In this document: positions 47,221 to 59,610 of the stretch, piece by piece
Position numbering within the stretch: position 1 is the first letter of the stretch
Layout: each line of letters begins with the position of its first letter
DNA from: Aphidius gifuensis
Taxonomy: Eukaryota; Arthropoda; Insecta; Hymenoptera; Braconidae
DNA: 64,000 bases
Reading direction: 5' to 3'
Assembly (NCBI RefSeq): GCF_014905175.1
Contig: NC_057790.1
Span: 22,098,469-22,162,468, forward strand
Made by a program: the position numbers and the translations under genes
Notes under the pieces: model-generated
What the model was told of the DNA's origin: nothing
Databases searched by the model: none
What the model saw: only the letters and a program-made list of their open reading frames with translations

Positions 47221-49888
47221 CGCGGTATTACTTTGTATATTTTTTTTATAGTATTGACTCAATGGCAGACAACATTATTTATCAATTATTCATTATTAAA
47301 TATAAATTAATAATAAAAAATTACATCATCAATTATTTTTAGCTGTTTTGTCGTTGTTGAAGGATTTTTTTTTTTATTTTTTTCTACCAGGAAAAATTGT
47401 ATTTCTTATCGTGTGAATAAAGAATGCACACATCATCATCGATTTTTATTATCTCTCACATATAAACAGTAGTGTAAACTTTAACAACATGATACACAGT
47501 ATGCACCTTCGATTTATATTTATTTTATGATATATATATGTTATATATTTATTTATTTATTCGTCAAATATTGCATTTTTATTTTAGTATTTTTTATTTG
47601 CACACAAGCAATGATATATATCATTTTAAGTTGAAAAAAATATTGTAATATATATTTTTTTTGATACGAGTTATTGCAATATTCGTCTTTTATTAATTTT
47701 TTATTATTGTTATGAATTTTTTTTTCTTATTAAGCTGTCATACATCAACTGTATGTATCTTCCCTTCGAGAGATAAGCTAAGTAGCTTATTGAAATTCGA
47801 TATATCATGATAAATTGACTGTTGACTAATTCAAAGAGACTTTATATATATTGAAAAATAAATAAATAAATAAAAGCAACTCAACAATATTCTAAATAAA
47901 TAATTATTATATTATTTAAATAATTTTGTAATAATTAGCAAAACAATCATGTGAAAGAAAAAAATATAAATAATTTTTTTTTTTTTCTCTTTTTCAAATA
48001 GTCTTGTTTACTATTGTTTAAACAATTGTAATTACATAGACAATTGTTTTTTTTTTTTTTTCCTCAAAGTATGGTGTGAGGTCTCGCGCCTATATTTAGT
48101 CATAAATTTTTGCCACGTAATCGAAATATAATACAATTTCGAATTTAAAAAAAAAATGATAAATACATATTGAAATGTGTACTTAACAATATGACATGAC
48201 GCAATATTTTTTTGTGCATCATTGACAAGTGATATCACATCCGTTAATTTTTTTTTAAAAAACAATTTCATACTGTCTCGTAAAAAAAAAGAAGATATAA
48301 AAAATTATTATTATGAGCTAAATTACTCAACGAAATTTTTAGCCTTTATTATATTTTTTTTTTTGCTGAGACTAAACATTCTTTTGGTATAAAAGAAAAT
48401 AATAATAATAAAATAAATAAATAAAATTTTTTGGTATTTTTAAGAGAGTGAGGAGAGTAACCATATGACATTTTTTTCCCGGATGTGGTTGGATATTTTT
48501 TTGACGAAAATATTTAACAGTTTATCAGACTAAACAAACTTTTGAATATAAATAATTTATAAAATAAAAAAAAAAAATAAATATTCTATAGTTTTTATAT
48601 TTTTTAAATTAACTAAATAAAGTAGAGTTTGGAATTGAATTTGAAAAAATAAGACGAAAAAAAATAGTGATTAAATTTGATGTCTTTTTTAACTAGTTAA
48701 ATTTACTTGAAAAATTATCAAAAAATTATTAAATTTTGTTTATTTAATGCTCAATAATATAGATGAAAAAAATAAATAAATAAAAATAATTTATAAAATT
48801 GAGCAACAAGTTTAAATAAGACATTAATTTGATATAAAATTGGAGTATCAACTACCTAAGTAAATAAATAAACAAATTTAAAAAAGTATATAAAATCTTT
48901 TTTTTTTTTCTTGACCTGCTACACGTCTCTCTGAATATTCAATCAATTAAATCATTCACGTATCGGATATTTAATTGATACTTATCATCAATATATATAA
49001 ATACACATAAAAATATTTCATGGTAGACAAATAAATAATGAATGAGGTCAAATTTAAAATTTCGAATTGCGTTTTAAATGAATCACGGTAAAAGTTTTCT
49101 TTCACTTGCCGCCCAGTCATAATTGAGCACTTGGTAAAATTTAAAAAAATACATAATTAAATAATAATGATAATTTGTTATCATATAAGTTAAATGGTCT
49201 CTTTAATAATATACTTAAAAATATATAAATAAAATTAATCGAAAGAAATAGAAAAGCTAAAATGTCAAAGAGGCTGATAAATTTTGTTTTTTCGAATAAA
49301 TAATAAATTAATGCGAATTGACCTAATTATGTTTTTTTTTTTAATGAAAAATATTGATATTGATTAATATACAAAGTATCTTTATCATTGTGAAGTTTTA
49401 TATTTAAAAAAAAAAAATGAAAATAAATGTGTCTTTTACGTTCACCACCAAGTTGTGCATTCCAATCTCGTCAGAAAGGATTAGAGATTATTATTCCCAG
49501 GCAATATTACGATATATAATATTTTATAATGCAGACGTTCATATTTTTCCACTTAAATCATATATATAAGTTTCACAAGAGCGCATTCATTATCGAATAC
49601 TTATGGCCTGGCTTTTCTTAGCATGGAGAATCAAGCAGCTATCATCGATCAACAAGACGTGTTATAAAAAAAAAAAAGTTATATTATATATAAAAAAACA
49701 AGTAGTGATATTATAACAAATATCTCAGACTTAGTGTCCTTTAACAGTTATTGGTTATTTAGAAATAATAATAAACTTTATCACGCAAAATAACGTGGGT
49801 AATAAAAAAAAAAATAAATAAAAATTACGCGAACTGATAATTACATCCTACATTTACAGATAAACATTTTTGCATGATTTTTATTTCT

Positions 49889-50118
49889 TTACACTGGGTT
49901 AAATACTAACTTAATTTTGAGTTAAATTTAAAAAATTAATTTCAGTAAATAACAATAAATAATTGACAATAAAAATTAAAAAAAATCTGTTGATATAAAT
50001 GTGGAAAAAAATAAAAATATCAACAAGTAATTATTGATTGTTTATTTGGGTCATTTTTAAATAATAATTTTTAAAATTAATCACAAAATTAAGTCTACAT
50101 TTTAACTAACCCAATGCA
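49889..50118. mobile_element. Candidate miniature inverted-repeat element
   Basis: The left end reads CACTGGGTTA with ACTTAATTTTG some 16 bases on. The right end, read in reverse complement, is CATTGGGTTA with ACTTAATTTTG further in. The two termini stay similar for about 40 bases around a non-coding A/T-rich centre. A diverged half copy of the right terminus lies at 47041-47110 (TTTTTAAAATTAATC core). There is no coding capacity, and target-site duplications were not resolved. Confidence 0.5.
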
Positions 50119-53100
50119 AAAAAAAAAAAGTTAAAAATTTTAAATTTTAAACGTGTGTACAACCGCAAAATAACAACTCCAATATTTTTTTTAGAGAACA
50201 TTTTTATGTCCTCAAGGTCAATACATCAGACTGAAACGTCATGTTAATAATAAATGTTCAGTAAGATTAAAGTAACAAAAAAAAAATAATAAATAAATTA
50301 ATGACAAAAATAAAATAAAAATGATAAAAAAAAAAAACCCCCCCAGCATTAATATGAGTGTGTGTGTTCATTAACGCTTAAATCTCCAGTCTGTGAAAGT
50401 CAAGCAAACGAAATCTGCTGAGTTTCTAAAACTTTGGTATTCTATATACGAGATAGTAATATCCACACACATACATATCGAATAGTATTTCAACAAAACG
50501 ACCATTACAACAACAACCAAACGACAACGGACACTGCATTAATATATATATTCTGTAAACTGAACTTTCTAATTTGTCGGCATTGCAATTTTTATTATTT
50601 AGATAAATAAATAACAAAAAAAAAAAAAGAAAATAAAACAGGTACATGTGTGACTTTGGTGTATCAAGATGAGGTGAAAGTGCCAATGCTAAATATCATA
50701 ATAATAATAACGCTATATTTAATAATGAATAATAAAAAAAATATATATATTTTTTTTTAAATGAACACACAAGATGTTGTCATTTGAGTCTTTTGAGATG
50801 ATGATCATAATAATACCACAGTGTTATTTGATAACAAGTATTTATTATGCATGTGTACATACAGCCAAGCAAACATTAAAAACAAGATTTTAAATTATTA
50901 AAAAACAACGTCATCATAATAATTTTTCTAGTTGAATTAATTTAATAAAAAAAATATATATCAAAGAAATATCATATACCGTAAGCATTAGTGTTTTTAT
51001 CATGATGTTCCAATTACTTTAATTAGTCAACATAATTAACAGTAACTTTAAGGTAACAAAATTTAAGAAAAAATAATTTATTTTTATATTATTTCCGGTT
51101 TTAAATATGTTTATTAATTTTTTTTTTTTTTTAAATAATAATTTTAAGCGTGGGATATTGTCAACGAGCTGCGGGAATAGTTGTAAAATAAGTAGGAAGA
51201 AAGAATCAAGAAGATGATGATGAAGAAGAATACTTTTGTCGAGGTCGTTTGTACGCTTCTAAAGGCCGATAGAAAGTATTACTACGAGGAAACAGCACGA
51301 TATACATTCCCAAGTGTGCGACTACTGACAATTTAGCATTCTTGGTGAGGTCGAGGCTTTTTCAACCAACATATTAAACAAGTTTTTACATTTTTTTTTT
51401 TTTTTATTTTATTTTTCAATTAATATTAACTTACAACGTACAAGTTGAGGCTAATAGATATGAACTTTTCTGAATTCTGAACGTCTGATTTTTGCTTTTT
51501 TATATTCGAGCAATATGCCAAATGAGACAAATGCATGTTTATTTTATTTTTTGCTTTTTTAATTCCTTGATTTTTCCACAACATCAATAAAGCTGTCACC
51601 AATCATCATGATATAAATAATAATAATAATATAAAATTATCTCAATTTTTTTATTTAATGTTCATCCATCCACAGTTGAAATAAAAAAAAATTAAATACA
51701 TGGTATTATTTAATCTTGAATTAAACTAATAAATCAGAGTAATCTTTGAAGGACAAAATGAAGTTGTTACAACTGATAAGACAATAATTAAAAATGAAAA
51801 AATAACTAGTTTTATTTAATTTGATATTAATATTTGACATAGTTTAAAATTGAATTAGTTTACGAGGGTGTTTCTTGGAAATTTGGCAGGAAGGGTACCA
51901 TGTGGTCCACAAATAAACCAAACAATTTATGTGTTTGCCATATGTGTATGCGTATTTGGGTATATCTCTCAATACGATGAGCAAAAAAAAAAAAATTATA
52001 TATAAAATATAAAGGAGCGGCAGGAAAAAGAAGAAAAAATAATAAAAAAAAAAATCGTCCAACAGTTGGGTGAGTTTTACTCATGTCGATGCCCAGGACT
52101 TGAATCCAATTTATCTGTCCTTTTTCATCATCTTCATTATATTATCTTATCCATCTTTGTTTTCAAGTAGTGAGTGAGATAAAACACAAGTCCCACGAGG
52201 GCCCAGTTAAATGATAAATAAAGATAAAATACACAAGTTAAAGCAAGATAAAAGACAACCACCACATAACCCAAGCGGTCCAGCAACTCTACACTAAAAT
52301 CCTTTTCTCAGTGAGCACACATACACGCATATATTGAAAAATTTACTCACAACATTCGCACAATTTTGTTTTTTTTTATATTTAATTTTTTTTATTCATT
52401 GTACGTTGATGTTTGTATGGCGTACAATTGTGTACACGTTGAAGGGCAAAAGAGAATAAAAGTAAGCATGCTTGAAAGACAGACAGAGACATTAGAAAAA
52501 TAAATAATTAATATAAAAAATTAAATAGAAATAGAAAGAAAAAAAAAATAATAATAAGGACCACATATTGTCTTGAAATTTTTTTAAATAAAAATTATAA
52601 AAAAACATAAATTTAGGGTTAATAATTTTTCGATAATTGTTTATGCAAGTGTGATGTTGTTTTAATGCTTCACACAAAAATATTTATAATTTTTTTCGAT
52701 AAAATAAATGTTTATTTGTTTATTTAAATATTATTATTATATTGGAGTTATTGGGATGCTACAGAAACGGTTATTTTGACCTCGAAGGGTACGAGAAGAT
52801 CGTCCCATGCGAGTTAGTCCCCTTTTTTCTTCTCTCTTTGCCTTCGATCCTTGGAATTTCAATTGTATGCGAGAGACTTTAATCGCATTTTTTATTTAAT
52901 ACACAATGACGCCAGGGTAATCTTCAACACCAGACGCCACTGATATATATTTTTTTTTTAATTTTATTCAATGATAATAAACATTTGTCTTCAAATCATA
53001 ATATGTTATTTTAATATTTACTTGATGATATTAATTTATTTATACTGAGCATAAAAAAAAAAAGAATCTTGAGTCTATTTACATTGTTTTTTATTTTTTT

Positions 53101-53185
53101 TTTCTCAAGAATCAGTAATTTATATGCTCTTTTATTTGGGGGGAAGGGAGCAAAAAGAGAAAATGAAAAGTTGAATTTTTTTTTA

Positions 53186-53201
53186 GGGGGCTTGTGCCCC
53201 C
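53186..53201. other. GC-only hairpin in A/T-rich DNA
   Basis: GGGGGC-TTGT-GCCCCC forms a perfect 6-bp stem with a 4-base loop, next to a CACGTG E-box at 53202-53207. No T run follows that would make it terminator-like in a meaningful way. Confidence 0.5.
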
Positions 53202-56200
53202 ACGTGTTTCTACTCTAATATTTATGTCTTTTCCAGGAAGACACATAAAAAGTAACAAATGTCACGCACAAATTATCCTTAGAAAAAAAAACATAATAAT
53301 AATAATAAAAGTTGAAGAAATAGCTAATTTGTAAAATTTTTGGAGGTAAATTTGGTTGGCTTGATATTTTGAGTTAATTGTAAAAAAAAACAATACGTAC
53401 CTTCCTACGGTTTCATAAAAATTTATCCAAAATAATGGTGATATGATCCTCGACAAACAACAACAAAAAATATGTATATCCTTAATTTTTTAACAGTAAA
53501 AAAACAAAATACACAAACAAACACAAAACAAGTAACACAAATTATAAACAAAACTTTTTTTAATTAATATTTTTTGATTATTAACACCGTTGATATTTAA
53601 AAATTGATATTATAAATTATATATATATATGTATTTTTTTTTATATTTGAGAGACAAAATATTGAGGCACCATTTGTCTCGCGCGTGCGTTAGTTTCCAC
53701 GTTACAACTGCGCGTTCACGAGCAACAACTGAGAAATTGTCGGTGTGGTGGCAAGAGGCGCTTGAATCGGCATCAACAATTTTTTTTTTTTTTATTTATC
53801 AGTTCACCGGTTGGTTCGTTCAATTGACATGTGTGTGTTTAATGTTTATCAGTGTATGTGTGTGTAATAGAGAGCCAAAGAGAGAGAGAAGAGAAAGAAA
53901 AAACTCTCGCGAGAGCAAAAATGCTCTCGTCCAAGAATGTAGAAAGTTGTTGTATTATTTGTTGATAAATATTATAACAATTAGAAAATTAAAAAATTAT
54001 TTTAATTTAATTAATTGTTATAATTTTTATCAGGTATTTTTATTAAGAATTTTAAATTGAGCACAAATTTTTCGCGCTTTTTTTGTCATTGGCGACTACT
54101 GCCATCTTGGGTACAAAAAAAAATATATAATTTATTCGCGTTGTTCGCCATGAGGAAAATGCGATTTGGGTATATTCTACATGATGAATAAAAAATAAAT
54201 TATATATAAATATTTAGTGTAAGGGATATTGAATGTTGGGGAAATATATTATATGTCCAACTTGAATAGTTTACTAAATAATTTCTAATTAATATTAAAT
54301 GAATTTTTATGTGTATTTTCATATATTTGCATTATATTATTAAAATTGATTTATAAGTCATGATTTTACATATAAAAAGCTACAAGCCAATGATGAAAAA
54401 AGCTAAATTATAAAAATGAGAATATGATACCAACTGTTATGCAAGATGAATGATAAATAAGACTAATTATTATCTTTTAGAGTTAAATTTTGATACACAA
54501 TATTTGTTAATAAATGACGTAATAATAAAATTTAAAATCCATATGTATTTATTAATTAATATTAATTTTTAATTTTTAAAATTGATGTTATTATGATATT
54601 TATGATATATAGTTGATGGCAGAAAAATAATATAATAATTATAGAATACAATAAAAATGTAATTTTTTATGAGTTTATTGTCTAATATTTGTAGTATATG
54701 AAAGAAAAAAGTAAAATTTATATATTATATTGAAATAGATTAAGACAAAAATAATAAAGAAAATTATATTAAAAAAATTTTTAAATATATGCATGAGTAT
54801 GTTGTATAAGATGCATGAATGACCAAAATGATTTTATTCAATGATATATATATCTAATTCTATTTTTATTTGAAATTATTATGGTTTGATTATATGGGAA
54901 AGCTACAAACATTGTATATTTTTTACAACTCTTAGATTTAGATTGAATGTAAGCGATAATAACTTTGGTTTATCTTTTTGTCTAATCATATATTATTTGA
55001 ATTTAATTTTTGACGATATTTTTTTTGTTTAATTTTAAACATTGATTTTGAATTTTGGCAGGTACGTGACGTTCAATCACCAGACGCATTGAAATGCTAG
55101 ATTTTGCATTTGAAATTAAACAAATATAAAATTGTTCATCAAAGGTAATCATAAATAATAAGGCCTGATTTACTAAATTTTTGAAAAATAAAAAACCATA
55201 AATTTATTTAAAATTTATTTTGCATTTGATTTTTAACAAAAAAAATTTTTTATTTCAATTAAATAAATGTATAGTTAATAAAAAATAATAAAATATGATA
55301 ATAATGTTAGAAAAATGTACGCCAAAATTTCTGATTAGTTTATTTTTTGAAAATCATGAAAATGAATCAAATTTTCACACCAAATTTTGAGAACCTAATG
55401 AAAACACTATAATATTTATTAATTTTGCATGAACAACAGTCAATAATCTGTTATATTATTTTACTTTTGATATTGTTTATTTTAAGATTGAAAACTTGCT
55501 GATCAGTGAGATATTTTTCATTGTTTTATTTTTATAAGAAAAGTATTAATGCAAAATAAATGGAAAGATAAGAAAAGAAAACTTAAAGTTCATGCAATTT
55601 TATAAATTGTTTACTATAATTTTTTTTGATGCACAAAAATAACAAATTATTTTTCAAATTAATTATAAATAGAATATTAATTTTTTGAAACAATATTTGA
55701 AATAATTATTTGGCTTTAAAAATTGAAATTCTATTTTGATATATAATAAGTATTTAATTTTCAACAATATTTAAAATGATAAAAATTAAATAATTAGTTT
55801 TATCAAATCATTATTAAAAAAAAACAAATTTATTAATTATAAAAAATATATTTTCAAATATATATGGTAAAAATATATTTATCTAATAATATTTTTAGAA
55901 ATATTATCAATTCACATGAAACATAATTTTTTTGTACAGGTCAGTTCACGGCAAAATGTTTATCGTTTTCAAGATAAATGAAACAACAATTTGAATAAAT
56001 TCGTCCTAATGGTATGAATGATAATTACATATAGTTAATTTATAATTTTATTTTTAGATTAGAATTAAGAAAGTTGATTTAAAATTATTAGAATTTAAAA
56101 ATTGTAATTATTTAAACATTATAAAGAATTTTTAAATTTAATTGAATATTTTCGCGATTTTTCATTTACGATGCTTTCTGCAATTTGATTAAAAATATGC

Positions 56201-56311
56201 TACTGCGAAATCGCCATGAGGATTAAATTTATACATGGCTGAAAAAAATACATGTGCTGTGTATAAATAATCGAATTTTAATTAACAATAAATATAAATT
56301 TTGATAAATAA

Positions 56312-58416
56312 ATGATACTTGAAATGGCTGGTGATAAAGTGCTGGAGGAAGTTATTGCAACTTATGATAGTAATACAAAACCAGTAAAATATTTAAGGTA
56401 ATTATTGAATAATTATTTGTTAATATATTTTGGAGTATATAACCTCTATGTTTTGTATATTTTTGTATATTGTGTTAAATAATTAAATATTTATTTATTT
56501 TTAATAGTGTTCAAGATAGTGTTGCACCAAAATTTCAAGAAAAATTAAAAGATGTTTATGATTTTGCTCATTGTCAAATTAAAAAAAAATCAAAAAATGC
56601 ATTACCGGAACTTGTCATTCAAGATTTTGATGAGGAACAAATTTGGCAGCAACTTGAAATGAAAAATGATGATGAATTGACAGATTTATTTGGTGACGTT
56701 CATCAGGGTTCAGCTGAGGATAAACTTAAAATCCCAATTGAAGTGGATCCAAATGATAAACAATTATCAATTAATGAGATAAATTCTGAAGAAGATGATA
56801 AGGATGATGATGATGATAAGGATGATGATAATGATGATGATGAAGAAGATGAAGATGAAAAAGACGAAGAAATAAATAAAGAAGAAATTGAAGATGAAGG
56901 TTCTGATGTAGATTTTTCTGGTAGTGATGACTCTTATGACTTGGATAGAAGTTTAAAAAAGAAAAAAAATAATAATGGGCCAATGAAAAGAAGTAAACCA
57001 TCAATTGTTAATGATAAATTTTTTAAATTAGATGAATTAGAAAACTTTTTAAATAAAGAAGATGATAACTATTTGAATAAAGAGTTGAATGATAAGTATG
57101 AACCAAATAATGATTTTTTTAAAGATGATTTATCATCTGAAGATGATGAGGATCCAGAAAATGCTAGAATGCTCAAGTATACTGGTTTTTTTGATAGTCC
57201 AGAAAGTGGTGATGATGATGATGAAACATCAAAAAATAATAATAAAGAATTAGCAACATCTGAGGATAATGATGAAGTTGAAAAAAATGATAGAAAAAGA
57301 AAATTAAGTGAAACAAAATTACCTGAAAAACGTGTTAAATTTAATTTAATTGATAATTCTGATGACGATGATGATGATAGTATTGAAAAAGCTAAAAATA
57401 ATGATGATAATGATAATGATGATATTAAATCATCATTGGAAAATCGTCAAGAACGTCTTAAGCTTAGAATTAAACAATTTGAAAAAGAAGCAATAACTGA
57501 AAAACCTTGGCAATTAAAAGGTGAAATAACTGCAACAAAACGTCCGGAAAATTCACTTCTTGAAGAATTTGTTGAAGTTGATATTGCAACAAGACCAGCT
57601 CCAGTAATAACTGAACAAACAACATTAAAATTAGAAGACATAATAAAACAAAGAATAAAAGATAAAGCATGGGATTCAGTTGTAAGAAAATATAAACCAG
57701 TTGAAACACCAAAAGAATATAAAAAGAAACTTGTAATGGATCAAGAAAAAAGTCAAAAAAGTTTAGCTCAAATATATGAAGATGAATATGTTAAACAAAA
57801 ATCAGCACTCAATTCAAATGATGATGATGAACGTCAAGAAGAAGAGCCAAAAGAACACATAGAAATACGTGAATTAATGCATTCATTATTTAGAAAACTT
57901 GATGCTTTATCAAACTTTCATTATACACCAAAACTTGCACAACCTGAAATTAAAATTATCAGTAATATACCAGCAATTAATATGGAAGAAGTTGCACCAA
58001 TTGCAACAACAGATGCAACACTACTTGCACCAGAAGAAATAAAGAAAAAACCACGTGGTGATATTATTGGTAAATCTGAAAGAACTAAGACAGATATGAA
58101 CAGAGCAAGAAGGAAGAAAAAGGTTATGCAAAAAGTTAAACAACAAGCTATTGAAAAGAAACAAGAACTAATGAAAGATGGACCAATTAAAAATAAAAAA
58201 CAAGCTAAAGTTATACAAGCTGCAATGGTTAAAAAATTAACAAAAGATAGAAATATTTCAACTATTGATGTATCAACAAACAAAAATCCAAAATCAACAA
58301 GTGCTTTCTTTTCACAATTACAAGATCAAGTATCCAGTAGCATCAAGTCAAAAACTGGTGCACAAATTAAAAAGAAAGATAAAAATGTAAACTCTGTTAA
58401 AAAACTTAAATTATAA
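56312..58416 (+). CDS. Mpp10: U3 small nucleolar ribonucleoprotein MPP10
   Basis: MPP10 is a core part of the small-subunit processome. With Imp3 and Imp4 it binds U3 snoRNA and pre-rRNA in the nucleolus for 18S processing. Two exons, 56312-56397 and 56508-58416, join with phase preserved at KYL-SVQDSVAPKFQEKL. Family landmarks are IWQQLEMKNDDELTDLF near the N-terminus, a very acidic Asp/Glu middle, the conserved ATRPAPVITEQTTLKLEDII with QRIKDKAWDSVVRKYKP, RELMHSLFRKLDALSNFHYT, and a Lys-rich C-terminus with SAFFSQLQDQV. Two in-frame ATGs exist, at 56312 (MILEMAGDK, 664 residues) and 56324 (MAGDK, 660 residues); the second has a purine at -3 and G at +4 and may be preferred. The gene is convergent with tango. 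Confidence 0.95.
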
Positions 58417-59610
58417 ATAATTACTTGTTTTTTTTTTTCTTTTTTGTTCTTCTTCTTGTATATTAGATTTTGAAAATAAAATTTTTTTTCTAAGTACTAA
58501 TTAATTTTTTTATAATAATTAGTGTAAGGATAATCATCAAATAAAAAAAAACACAATTAATTATTTCAAAAAAAATCTACATCTCATACATCTCATACAT
58601 TGGTGAAAAATTTTCTCTCTTTAATTTTTTGATTTTTTTTTTAATTATGATATGCTACTTTGTCATTATTATTATTAATATTATCGTTTTTTTTTTTTTT
58701 TTTCGTTTCATCCAAAAAAATCGTAAAACATTTGCAACGAATCACGCGTGAATTTTTTTACATAAAAATTATTCGTCGATAGTAACATTATATAATATTT
58801 TAATTTTGTTACTAATTTTTATCTTAATATTATTTAAAACCAGTGTGTCGCACAAGGAAGCGATGTGAAAATTACATAATTTTGTACATTGTCATTTTAA
58901 AACAATTTCAGCAGAGGTTTTTATCAATAGCATTTTAATTGTTTTTTCTTTTTTTTTTTAATGGATGATTGCACTGTCATAATTACAATGAATTAAATAA
59001 AAAATAATTAAACTAGTCGTATTGTGGCCAACAGAAAGCTGACAATAAAAATTATTATGTTTATTTTTTTTTCTCGTTTAGATGATGCCTCAGCATTTGG
59101 ACCAACACAAAAAAAAAAAATTTCTTCTATACAAATAGTTTTATTTTAATTTTTTTTTTTTCTTAAATGAGAAAAACAAAATCTCATTTTACTTCAAAGT
59201 CTATATAATAATAATATCTTTATGTTTTAATGATCTACCTTTGAGGCAATCAATTGTCAATTAAAATTTTCAAGAGTCAGTATTTTTTTTTTTTCTTATT
59301 TAAAAAAAAAAACAACTTAATAAAAAACTAACTGACCTAATTACTTATCCAGTAATTTTAAAATACACAATTTTTATTTTTTTTAATTTTCACTCGTTAT
59401 TAAAAACCTAATTACGAACCTTTTGGTGTATCAGGTGCAAGAGTACAAGTGCTTTTACGGAATTAATTATTCCCGGCGTAAAAGATAATTTGTGATAATT
59501 CAATGCTAGATGTCAAACTCGTGATATTAAAATATCATCACGAGGATGATCACAATAATTAATTTTATTTTTTTGTATTAAAAAAAAAAGTAATGTTTTT
59601 ATTATTAATG
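58417..59610. other. Convergent 3' regions of Mpp10 and tango
   Basis: A/T-rich with long T runs. The right part is probably the tango 3' untranslated region. No further gene is seen. Confidence 0.55.

Larger units (their letters stand above)
45481..56311. other. Gene-poor A/T-rich region between karst and Mpp10
   Basis: No protein-coding or RNA gene is supported over nearly 11 kb. It holds homopolymer runs, an ATC microsatellite near 47198-47220, a small inverted-repeat element at about 49889-50118, and GC-richer blocks near 46390-46460, 46760-46870, 49440-49640, 51150-51370, 52740-52930 and 53660-54180. The last is CpG-rich and a candidate for the karst promoter or a 5' untranslated exon. 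Other blocks may be enhancers. The 143-residue frame at 53629-54060 shows no protein-like composition. Confidence 0.5.

Noticed and set aside
7167..48271. CRISPR arrays, bacterial operons or prophage features
   Set aside because: Intron-containing animal genes and A/T-rich simple repeats dominate; no regularly spaced identical repeats were seen.
53629..54060. 143-residue plus-strand frame
   Set aside because: It spans a CpG-rich block, a poly-T tract and a GA run; no domain or signal. More likely promoter or leader DNA.
56771..58283. Minus-strand frames antisense to Mpp10, including one of 120 residues
   Set aside because: The opposite strand of Asp/Glu- and Lys-rich codons gives Ser/Phe/Leu/His-rich shadows; Mpp10 on the plus strand is clearly real.
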